Source: an uncultured Flavobacteriales bacterium (lineage in GTDB: Bacteria; Bacteroidota; Bacteroidia; Flavobacteriales_E; Vicingaceae). Taken from it: a stretch of 64,000 nucleotides of DNA. The notes beneath the pieces were generated by a model. It was not told where the DNA came from. It saw only the letters and a list, made by a program, of their open reading frames with translations, and did not search any database. Of this stretch, positions 7,951 through 15,573 are shown piece by piece (positions within the stretch are counted from its first letter, which is position 1; each line of letters opens with the position of its first letter). The DNA is taken from NCBI GenBank assembly GCA_905479995.1, contig CAJQON010000018.1:1-64000 (forward strand). Reading direction: 5' to 3'. A program made the translations under genes and the position numbers.

Positions 7951-9354
7951 ATGTACGTAGAGCAATTATACACCAAATGTTTAGCCGAGGCGGCTTATTA
8001 CATAGAATCTGATGGAGAAGCAGCAATAATAGATCCTGTTAGAGAAACAAGTCCTTACACGGAATTAGCAACCTCTCGAGGAGCAAAAATAAAGTACATT
8101 TTTGAAACGCATTTCCATGCCGACTTTGTGTCTGGGCATGTAGATTTAGCCAATAAAACCAATGCAACAATTGTGTATGGTCCAACAGCAAACACTTCTT
8201 ATAAAGCGCACATAGGTGAAGATAATGAAACCTTTAAAATTGGGAGTGTTACTGTTAAATTGCTGCATACACCTGGGCACACTCCTGAATCTTCTACTTT
8301 TTTACTGATAGATGAAAATGGAAAAAATCATGCAATTTTTACTGGAGACACCTTGTTTTTAGGAGATGTTGGAAGACCTGATTTAGCCATAAAATCTGAT
8401 GTTACAGAAAAAGATTTGGCTGGAATGCTATTCGACTCGCTTAGAAATAAGATTATGCCATTGGAAAATGAGCTAACTGTTTATCCTGGTCATGGTGCTG
8501 GTTCGGCTTGTGGAAAAAACATGAGTAGCGAAACCGTTGGCACTTTAGGAGACCAAAAAGCAAACAATTATGCATTGAGAACGGACATGACCAAAGAAGA
8601 ATTTGTTAAAGAAGTATTAACGGGTATTGCACCTCCGCCTCAGTACTTCCCAAAAAATGCAATGCTAAATAAAACAGGTTATAAAAGTATAGATGACATT
8701 ATGACCAACAGTGTAAAAGGACTCAACCTAAATGAGTTTACATTAAACATGGAAGATGCGCTAATTCTTGATGCTCGAACACATACTGAGTTTATAAAAG
8801 GATTTATTCCTTCTTCTATTTCTATTGGTATTAATGGCTCATTTGCTGTTTGGGTTGGTGCTTTAATTACCGATTTACATCAAAAAATTATCCTATTAGC
8901 TGACGAAGGCAAAGAAGAGGAAACCATTTTAAGATTAGCACGAGTTGGTTATGACAATTGCCATGGGTATTTGGAGGGTGGAATAGCAACCTGGCAAAAT
9001 GCTGGAAATGCTGTTGATACCATTGAAACAATTCCTGCAACAGAGTTAAAATCAAGAAGTGAAAACGAAAAAACTCAAATTGTTGATGTTAGAAAACCAA
9101 GCGAATACGATGCAGAACATGTAGAGGGTGCATTAAATTATCCTTTAGATTATATAAACAATCATCTTTCTGATTTAGACAAAGAAACAGAAAAGTTTAT
9201 TCATTGTAAAAGCGGGTACCGGTCTATCATTGCAGCATCAATATTAAAAAAACAAGGGTACTCAAATGTTGTAGATGTAGCTGGAGGGTTTCAGTCTATT
9301 AGTACTGACGCTAATTTGCCAATCACCAAATTTGTATGCCCATCAACATTATAA
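7951..9354 (+). CDS. Persulfide dioxygenase-rhodanese fusion (CstB-like)
   Basis: 467 residues. Residues 1-240 are a metallo-beta-lactamase fold with the iron site THFHADFVSGH (His54, His56, Asp58), His110 in HTPGH, Asp133 in TGDTLF and the later YPGHGAGSACGK. Residues about 255-355 are a rhodanese-like domain without a catalytic Cys. Residues 360-467 are an active rhodanese with Cys419 in HCKSGYRS. This order matches CstB-type enzymes, which oxidise low-molecular-weight persulfides to sulfite and use the rhodanese to handle sulfane sulfur or thiosulfate. It is cytoplasmic and is the catalytic centre of the operon. Substrate is inferred from family and neighbours. Confidence 0.93.
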   Translation: MYVEQLYTKCLAEAAYYIESDGEAAIIDPVRETSPYTELATSRGAKIKYIFETHFHADFVSGHVDLANKTNATIVYGPTANTSYKAHIGEDNETFKIGSVTVKLLHTPGHTPESSTFLLIDENGKNHAIFTGDTLFLGDVGRPDLAIKSDVTEKDLAGMLFDSLRNKIMPLENELTVYPGHGAGSACGKNMSSETVGTLGDQKANNYALRTDMTKEEFVKEVLTGIAPPPQYFPKNAMLNKTGYKSIDDIMTNSVKGLNLNEFTLNMEDALILDARTHTEFIKGFIPSSISIGINGSFAVWVGALITDLHQKIILLADEGKEEETILRLARVGYDNCHGYLEGGIATWQNAGNAVDTIETIPATELKSRSENEKTQIVDVRKPSEYDAEHVEGALNYPLDYINNHLSDLDKETEKFIHCKSGYRSIIAASILKKQGYSNVVDVAGGFQSISTDANLPITKFVCPSTL

Positions 9355-9357
9355 AAT

Positions 9358-9912
9358 ATGGATTTAATAAATGAACCTTGGCCATGGTATATTGCCGGGC
9401 CATTGATTGGCCTTTTTATACCGCTGTTATTAGTTATTGGAAACAAATCTTTTGGAATATCTTCTAGTTTCAAACACATTTGTGCAGCCTGTTTGCCTGT
9501 TAAAAAGATTGAATTCTTTAACTACAATTGGAAAGATTATAGCTGGAATATCGTTTTGGTATTTGGCGTATTACTTGGAGCCTTAATTACTGGTTTTTTA
9601 GTAGACCTAAATTATGATATAGCAATTAGTGAAGAAACCAAAAATGCACTATCCACTATAGGCATCTCTAACTTCTCTGGCTTTATTCCTTCTGATATTT
9701 TCAGTTGGGATAACTTAACATTAAAATCATTCACCCTATTAATTGGTGGTGGCTTTTTAGTTGGTTTTGGAACAAGGTATGCCAATGGTTGTACTTCTGG
9801 CCATGCAATAATGGGATTATCATTATTAAGCATAGGTTCACTAATAGCAGTAATTGGATTCTTTATTGGAGGACTTTTAATGACCCATATCTTATTTCCT
9901 TATATATTTTAA
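9358..9912 (+). CDS. YeeE/YedE-family transporter subunit (first half)
   Basis: 184 residues with about four or five membrane segments and the signature ANGCTSGHAIMG near residue 145, which contains the conserved Cys used by YeeE/TsuA thiosulfate transporters. The first part includes a second Cys pair, KHICAACLPVKK. Family members import thiosulfate or other sulfur-containing ions. Full-length YeeE is about 330-350 residues; here the protein is split into this gene and the next. It starts 3 nt after the dioxygenase gene and ends 3 nt before its partner. Confidence 0.9.
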   Translation: MDLINEPWPWYIAGPLIGLFIPLLLVIGNKSFGISSSFKHICAACLPVKKIEFFNYNWKDYSWNIVLVFGVLLGALITGFLVDLNYDIAISEETKNALSTIGISNFSGFIPSDIFSWDNLTLKSFTLLIGGGFLVGFGTRYANGCTSGHAIMGLSLLSIGSLIAVIGFFIGGLLMTHILFPYIF

Positions 9913-9915
9913 CAC

Positions 9916-10326
9916 ATGAAAAACATTAAATTTTTAATACTCGGAGCCTTTTTTGGCATAATACTAGTTAAATCTGAAGTTGTTTCATGGTTTAGAATTC
10001 AAGAAATGTTCCGTTTTCAATCATTCCATATGTTTGGAATAATTGGCTCCGCAGTAGTCATTGGAGCTATAAGCATCCTAATTATCAAAAAATTAAATAT
10101 CAAATCCATTAAAGGAGAAACCATTAATCCAACCGCAAAACCTTTTCAAAAAAGTAATTTAATTGGCGGAATAATTTTTGGCTTAGGTTGGGCATTAATT
10201 GGGGCTTGTCCAGGGCCACTATATGCATTAATTGGTGCTGGAAATACCATTTATATTTTACCAATAATTGGAGCATTTTTGGGTGTTCTTATTTATGGCT
10301 TATTCAAAAATAAGTTGCCGCATTAA
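9916..10326 (+). CDS. YeeE/YedE-family transporter subunit (second half, DUF6691-like)
   Basis: 136 residues with four predicted membrane segments. The key motif is LIGACPGPLYALIGAG near residues 95-110, the counterpart of the Cys motif in the first half. Split pairs of this kind are common in Bacteroidota and Proteobacteria and are thought to make one pore together. The neighbours (persulfide dioxygenase, rhodaneses) support transport of thiosulfate or a similar sulfur species. Direction of transport cannot be told from the sequence. Confidence 0.9.
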   Translation: MKNIKFLILGAFFGIILVKSEVVSWFRIQEMFRFQSFHMFGIIGSAVVIGAISILIIKKLNIKSIKGETINPTAKPFQKSNLIGGIIFGLGWALIGACPGPLYALIGAGNTIYILPIIGAFLGVLIYGLFKNKLPH

Positions 10327-10338
10327 ACTTAAAAAAAC

Positions 10339-10605
10339 ATGGAAAACATAAACTTAAATGAAGCTACGATTGTAGATGTTAGAGAACCTCTAGAATTGCT
10401 TCTCGGTAAAATTGAAGGTGCAATAAATATCCCTTTAGGAAAAGTACCTGATAATTTAGAAAAATTTAAAACATTGAAAAAGCCTTTAGTTCTATGCTGT
10501 CAATCTGGTAACAGAAGCGGACAAGCCGTTGAATTTTTAGCAGCAAATGGAATCGAAAATATACACAACGGTGGTGGCTGGAAACAAGTAAAAAATCAAT
10601 TATGA
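10339..10605 (+). CDS. Single-domain cytoplasmic rhodanese
   Basis: 88 residues, one rhodanese domain without signal peptide. VDVREPLEL is the conserved N-terminal motif, and the active-site loop is CCQSGNRSG with Cys54 as the likely sulfur carrier. GWKQVKNQL closes the domain. It would transfer sulfane sulfur between thiosulfate, persulfides and acceptor thiols in the cytoplasm. Its last bases form an ATGA overlap with the next gene, indicating translational coupling with the exported rhodanese. Confidence 0.9.
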   Translation: MENINLNEATIVDVREPLELLLGKIEGAINIPLGKVPDNLEKFKTLKKPLVLCCQSGNRSGQAVEFLAANGIENIHNGGGWKQVKNQL

Positions 10606-11024
10606 AAAATATCTTTTTTAAAATCAGTTTAATTTGCGCTATACTATTTGCAGTTCCGCAATCAACAATTGCACAGTCTAACAATGCGCAAGTTGCTATA
10701 AAAGGCAAAATTTACAAAACCAATGTTCCTCAATTTAAAAAGCTTGTTGATTCAGGTAATGGGACTATACTAGATGTAAGAACACCAAAAGAATGGACCG
10801 AAGGAACAATTGGGGATGCCGTTAAAATAAATTATTATGCTGATGATTTTGCAAAAAAAGTAGATCAGCTCGATAAAAGTAAACCGGTGTTTGTTTATTG
10901 CAAAAAAGGAGGAAGAAGCGCTGGAGCCGCTGAAATATTATTGGACAAAGGCTTTCAAAAAATATTCGACTTATCAGGAGGAATTACAGCATGGAAAGAT
11001 GCAGGAAATGAAACAATAAAATAG
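10602..11024 (+). CDS. Exported rhodanese-domain protein
   Basis: 140 residues. Residues 1-25 are a signal peptide (core ICAILFAVPQSTIA, cleavage after IAQ likely). The rest is a rhodanese domain with LDVRTPKEW and the active-site loop VYCKKGGRSAGAA, Cys100 being the nucleophile. It therefore acts in the periplasm, possibly handing sulfur to the split YeeE transporter. It overlaps the cytoplasmic rhodanese gene by 4 nt and closes the operon; the following gene has its own promoter box. Confidence 0.9.
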   Translation: MKNIFFKISLICAILFAVPQSTIAQSNNAQVAIKGKIYKTNVPQFKKLVDSGNGTILDVRTPKEWTEGTIGDAVKINYYADDFAKKVDQLDKSKPVFVYCKKGGRSAGAAEILLDKGFQKIFDLSGGITAWKDAGNETIK

Positions 11025-11046
11025 TATCTAAACTATAAAAAAGAGC

Positions 11047-11054
11047 TACTTTTG
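11047..11054 (+). promoter_or_regulatory. -7 promoter box TACTTTTG
   Basis: Consensus TAnnTTTG box 25 nt before the ATG of the amidophosphoribosyltransferase-like gene. It separates that gene from the sulfur operon. No clear -33 element. Confidence 0.6.
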
Positions 11055-11079
11055 TGGCTCATTTCACGGCTATAAAATT

Positions 11080-12978
11080 ATGAGTGACGCTATTAAACAC
11101 GAATGCGGAATTGCTTTAGTAAGGTTATTAAAACCACTACAATATTATATCGATAAATACGGTACAGCTACCTACGGGCTAGATAAAATGTACTTGATGA
11201 TGGAAAAGCAACACAATCGTGGGCAAGATGGAGCTGGAATAGCCAACATAAAATTTGATGTTGATCCGGGAGAGCGATACATTAGCCGTTACCGTTCAAA
11301 TGACTCTCAACCTATAAAAGACATTTTTGGAAAGATCAACAACAAATTTCAACAAGTTTATGACCATGATCCAAAACTTTTAAAAAATGCCGACTGGCTA
11401 AAAAGCAATGTTGCCTTTACTGGCGAATTGTCTTTAGGGCATTTGCGTTATGGAACATTCGGAGGAAACAGCATAGAACATTGTCATCCTTTTTTAAGAC
11501 AAAACAATTGGATGACCAAAAATTTGGTTGTTGCTGGAAACTTTAATTTGACCAATGTTGATGAACTTTTCGATATTTTGGTTGAGATCGGTCAACATCC
11601 AAAACAAAAATCGGATACGGTTACTGTAATGGAAAAAATTGGGCATTATTTAGATGAAGAAAATCAAGAATTATTTGACAAATACAAAGCTCAGGGTCAC
11701 AGTCGTCAAGAAATTTCAAAGCTTATTGCTAAGGAATTAGACGTTCAAAGAATATTACAAAAATCTGCATTAGATTGGGATGGAGGTTATGCAATGGCAG
11801 GATTGGTTGGGCATGGAGATGCTTTTGTTTTAAGAGATCCATCAGGAATTAGACCAGCATTTTTTTACCAAGATGATGAAGTTGTTGTGGTAGCCTCCGA
11901 AAGACCAGTTATTCAAACAGCCTTTAATGTGCCTATTGAATCAGTTAACGAAATTAAGCCAGGTCATGCCCTCATCATGAAAAAAAATGGTGATGTAAGC
12001 GAGAAAATGGTAAGAGAACCGTTGGAAAAAACATCCTGCTCATTTGAACGAATTTATTTTTCAAGAGGAAGTGATAAGGACATCTATAAGGAAAGAAAAC
12101 AATTGGGTAGAAACGTTGTTCCTTTGGTACTAAAATCAATAGACAATGATTTAAAAAACTCAGTATTTTCCTTTATTCCAAATACGGCAGAAATTTCTTT
12201 TTACGGCTTAATGAAAGGCATGCAAGAAAAGCTGAATGAGGCTAAATTAAAGAAGATTAAAGCACTCGGAGAAAATCCTTCTGATGAAGACATGGCTAAA
12301 ATTTTAGGCCTTAGAAACAGAATAGAAAAAATTGCCATTAAAGATGCAAAACTCAGAACCTTTATTACACAAGATGATAGTAGAGATGATTTAGTGACAC
12401 ATGTTTACGACATAACTTACGGAAGTGTTTACCCAACCGACAATCTTGTAATTATAGATGATTCTATTGTTAGAGGGACCACCTTAAAGAAAAGTATTCT
12501 TCGAATTTTAGATCGACTAAAACCTAAAAAAATTGTGGTTGTTTCTTCGGCACCGCAAATTCGTTACTTAGATTGTTATGGAATTGATATGGCAAAAATG
12601 GGCGACTTTATTGCTTTTCAAGCAGCAATAGCATTACTAAAAGAGCAAGGTAAACAGCACATTATTGATGAGACCTATGAAAAATGTAAGGCTCAAGAAA
12701 ACTTGCCTAAAGAAGAGATCATTAACAATGTAAAAGCAATTTATGCGCCTTTTACTGCTGAAGAAATTTCTAAAAAAATATCTGAATTATTAACCCCAGA
12801 AAACATGAATGCAGAAGTTGACATTGTTTACCAAAGCATTGAAGGGTTGCATGAAGCTTGCCCAGACCATACCGGAGATTGGTATTTTACAGGTAACTAT
12901 CCAACACCAGGAGGAAACAAAGTAATTAATAAAGCGTTTATTTATTACATTGAAGGAATTGATAAAAGAGCTTATTAA
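11080..12978 (+). CDS. PurF-like amidophosphoribosyltransferase (long Bacteroidota form)
   Basis: 632 residues. The class II glutamine amidotransferase domain starts at Cys9 (HECGIALV), which would become the N-terminal nucleophile after removal of an eight-residue leader, as in Bacillus-type PurF. QHNRGQDGAGIA and LGHLRYGTFGG follow. The phosphoribosyltransferase domain carries the PRPP loop VIIDDSIVRGTTLKKS. The protein is about 130-160 residues longer than standard PurF (470-505), with extra helical segments around residues 390-430 and a long C-terminal extension. The canonical reaction is PRPP plus glutamine to phosphoribosylamine, the first step of purine synthesis. Bacteroidota often carry a second conventional PurF, so this form may be specialised. 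No other purine biosynthesis gene is adjacent. Confidence 0.85.
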   Translation: MSDAIKHECGIALVRLLKPLQYYIDKYGTATYGLDKMYLMMEKQHNRGQDGAGIANIKFDVDPGERYISRYRSNDSQPIKDIFGKINNKFQQVYDHDPKLLKNADWLKSNVAFTGELSLGHLRYGTFGGNSIEHCHPFLRQNNWMTKNLVVAGNFNLTNVDELFDILVEIGQHPKQKSDTVTVMEKIGHYLDEENQELFDKYKAQGHSRQEISKLIAKELDVQRILQKSALDWDGGYAMAGLVGHGDAFVLRDPSGIRPAFFYQDDEVVVVASERPVIQTAFNVPIESVNEIKPGHALIMKKNGDVSEKMVREPLEKTSCSFERIYFSRGSDKDIYKERKQLGRNVVPLVLKSIDNDLKNSVFSFIPNTAEISFYGLMKGMQEKLNEAKLKKIKALGENPSDEDMAKILGLRNRIEKIAIKDAKLRTFITQDDSRDDLVTHVYDITYGSVYPTDNLVIIDDSIVRGTTLKKSILRILDRLKPKKIVVVSSAPQIRYLDCYGIDMAKMGDFIAFQAAIALLKEQGKQHIIDETYEKCKAQENLPKEEIINNVKAIYAPFTAEEISKKISELLTPENMNAEVDIVYQSIEGLHEACPDHTGDWYFTGNYPTPGGNKVINKAFIYYIEGIDKRAY

Positions 12979-13041
12979 ATCACTCCAACAAGTACCTTGT
13001 GAAAAATAGCCTATATTTAAGCTCCATTAAATATTATTTGA

Positions 13042-13914
13042 ATGCTTAACAAACTATTTATTCTAGGCTGTTTAACCTTAATTAGCTTTTCATTTAAAGC
13101 TCAACAAGATGCGATATATTCTGTATTTTGGAACAATACAACCGTGTTTAATCCTGCCACTACTGGAGAACAAAGCAAATACTTTTTTTCAAACAACACT
13201 CGCGATCAATGGCAAGGAACTAACAACAACCCTTTCAATATTAACTCTACTCTAGAGTGGCGTGTTGACACAATTAACAGTGCTTTTGGATTATCTTATA
13301 CCTACGAGCAATTAGGATTAGAAACATCCAACTTTGTGGCACTCAACTATTCCTACCACATTGACTTACCCCAAAACCAACAAATTGGGTTCGGAATTGC
13401 GCCAACCTTCGCAACTAAGTCGTTTACTACACAAAATTTTGTTGCGATAGACAATCCTGCTAGCGATCCTTCAATCCCTAGCACCCAACAAACCTTTCAA
13501 TACTTCGATCTAAATGTTGGAATATCATACGTTTCCGAAAAATTAAAAGCCGGAGTTGGGACCACCAGGTTATTAGAAAGCAATGGATCTAGTCCATACA
13601 CCAACGCAAGACACACTTATGCAACAATTTCTTATGAACTTGAAATGGGAAATAAACTTAAGCTAATTCCTCAGGCATTAATTGCAACAGATTACGCATC
13701 AACTGCCTATAGCTTTCTTCTCTTAGCAAAATATAACGATATAGTTTGGCTAGGAAGTTCTTATAGAAAAGATGCTTTTTTTGGCTTTATGGGAGGTGTT
13801 GATTTTGCCAAAAAATTTAGAATAGGTTACAATTACGACTTCTATACTGACAGCTATATTAGAACTAATTTTGGGGCAACACATGAATTTGTTTTAGCAG
13901 TGATGCTCAATTAA
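13042..13914 (+). CDS. PorP/SprF-family outer-membrane protein
   Basis: 290 residues with a signal peptide (residues 1-20, ending in FKAQ). The N-terminal motif DAIYSVFWNNTTVFNPATTG corresponds to the QDPhFSQYMFNPLYxNPAxAG consensus of PorP/SprF, and the rest is alternating beta strands ending in an aromatic-rich strand, as in a beta-barrel. Family members help deliver or anchor specific T9SS cargo at the outer membrane. It has no cargo gene next to it, unlike the second PorP of this window; the M1 peptidase gene follows after 20 nt and may be its partner or just an operon member. A variant box TATATTTA lies about 21 nt upstream. Confidence 0.85.
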   Translation: MLNKLFILGCLTLISFSFKAQQDAIYSVFWNNTTVFNPATTGEQSKYFFSNNTRDQWQGTNNNPFNINSTLEWRVDTINSAFGLSYTYEQLGLETSNFVALNYSYHIDLPQNQQIGFGIAPTFATKSFTTQNFVAIDNPASDPSIPSTQQTFQYFDLNVGISYVSEKLKAGVGTTRLLESNGSSPYTNARHTYATISYELEMGNKLKLIPQALIATDYASTAYSFLLLAKYNDIVWLGSSYRKDAFFGFMGGVDFAKKFRIGYNYDFYTDSYIRTNFGATHEFVLAVMLN

Positions 13915-13934
13915 TTTAAGGCTCATTTTTCTAT

Positions 13935-15554
13935 ATGAAAACCCTCCTCTCTATAATTTTTACCCTATTAGTAACCCTTTCTTCTTATGGCCAAAAGTTT
14001 ACACACCAAGATACGTTGCGTGGAAATATTACACCAGAACGAAACTGGTGGGATGTTACCTATTATCATTTAAGTGTTGATTTAAATATTAAAAAGAAAA
14101 GCATTACGGGCACTAACCTCATTCAATATAAAGTGCTAAAAGCGAACAACACTTTGCAAATAGAGTTACAAGCTCCATTAAAAATTACCAAAATTATTCA
14201 AAACGATAAAAAGTTAAGCTTTAAAAAAGATGGTTACTCTTACTTTATTGAGCTACAAAAACCACAAGAAATTGGCGCCATAAATGAGTTAACTATTTAC
14301 TATGAAGGAAAGCCTCAAGAGAGCAAAAATCCGCCTTGGAGTGGTGGCTTAACGTGGAAAAAAGACAGAAACGGAAACGACTGGATTGTGACTACTTGCC
14401 AAGGAGATGGTGCAAGTTTATGGTGGCCAAATAAAGATCATGCTTATGATGAACCAGACAGCATGTTAATTAGTGTAACTATAGCTCAACACCTTACCAA
14501 TGTTTCTAACGGAAACCTTAGAAGTGTTATAAAAAATGGTAAAACGAAAACATTTAACTGGTTTGTTAGCAACCCCATTAATAATTATGGCGTAAATATG
14601 AACATCGGAGATTACGTTCATTTCTCAGAAAAATACAAAGGGTTAAATGGTGAATTAGATTGTGATTATTATGTATTAAAAGACAACTTAGAAATAGCCA
14701 AAAAACAATTTAAAGAAGCACCAAAAATGTTGGAAGCATTTGAACATTGGTTTGGTCCTTACCCGTTTTATGAAGACGGATACAAGCTAGTTGAAGTGCC
14801 TTATGCTGGAATGGAACACCAAAGCTCTGTTACCTATGGCAATGGTTTTAAAAACGGTTATTTAGGTAGAGATGTTAGTGGTACAGGCTGGGGAATGAAA
14901 TTCGATTTTATTTTGGTTCACGAATCTGGACACGAATGGTTTGCCAATAACATTACGCATAAAGATGTCGCAGATATGTGGATACATGAAGGCTTTACAT
15001 CTTATGCTGAAAATTTATTTTTAGATTATCATTTCGGTAAAAACGCATGTGAAGAATATGTTCAAGGTATTCGTAAAAACATACTAAATGATAGACCTAT
15101 TATTGGGACTTATAATGTACACCATGAAGGATCTGGTGACATGTATTATAAAGGGGCTAACATTTTACACACCCTCAGACAATTGGTAGAAAACGATAGT
15201 TTGTGGCGTTCAATTTTGATAGGATTAAACAAAGACTTTTACCACCAAACTGTTACTACTCAGCAAATAGAAAATTATTTAAGCGAAAAAACAGGCAAGG
15301 ATTTAAGTGCATTTTTTAATCAATACTTAAGAACTATAAAAATTCCTAAACTTGAAATTAAGAAAAGGAACGGTAAACATAGTTTTCGATACACCAACAT
15401 TATTAAAGGCTTTGACATGCCTATTAGGCTCTTCAGTAATGGAAAAGAAAAGTGGATTTTTCCTAAAGCCGAATGGACATTTGAATATTTAGATGATAAT
15501 ATTATAGTTGATCCAAACTTCTATATTGAACACCACATTATAAACGAAGATTAA
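13935..15554 (+). CDS. M1-family zinc metallopeptidase (aminopeptidase N-like)
   Basis: 539 residues with a signal peptide (residues 1-19, SSYGQ end). The zinc site is HESGH (His329, Glu330, His333) with the third ligand Glu352 in WIHEGF, the exact HExxH-18-E spacing of family M1. The exopeptidase motif appears as YAGMEHQSS, a variant of GAMEN. The N-terminal beta domain spans about residues 30-220. The protein is shorter than E. coli PepN and lacks the large C-terminal helical domain, which is common for Bacteroidota M1 enzymes. It is predicted to be exported to the periplasm and to cleave N-terminal residues from peptides. Twenty bases separate it from the genes on either side, suggesting co-transcription with PorP and the phosphatase. 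Confidence 0.92.
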   Translation: MKTLLSIIFTLLVTLSSYGQKFTHQDTLRGNITPERNWWDVTYYHLSVDLNIKKKSITGTNLIQYKVLKANNTLQIELQAPLKITKIIQNDKKLSFKKDGYSYFIELQKPQEIGAINELTIYYEGKPQESKNPPWSGGLTWKKDRNGNDWIVTTCQGDGASLWWPNKDHAYDEPDSMLISVTIAQHLTNVSNGNLRSVIKNGKTKTFNWFVSNPINNYGVNMNIGDYVHFSEKYKGLNGELDCDYYVLKDNLEIAKKQFKEAPKMLEAFEHWFGPYPFYEDGYKLVEVPYAGMEHQSSVTYGNGFKNGYLGRDVSGTGWGMKFDFILVHESGHEWFANNITHKDVADMWIHEGFTSYAENLFLDYHFGKNACEEYVQGIRKNILNDRPIIGTYNVHHEGSGDMYYKGANILHTLRQLVENDSLWRSILIGLNKDFYHQTVTTQQIENYLSEKTGKDLSAFFNQYLRTIKIPKLEIKKRNGKHSFRYTNIIKGFDMPIRLFSNGKEKWIFPKAEWTFEYLDDNIIVDPNFYIEHHIINED

Positions 15555-15573
15555 TTTTATATACCTTTAGCAA

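Noticed and set aside
12990-13002. Small inverted repeat ACAAGTACCTTGT after the PurF-like gene.
   Set aside because: Five-base arms and no T-tract; too weak to call a terminator or operator.
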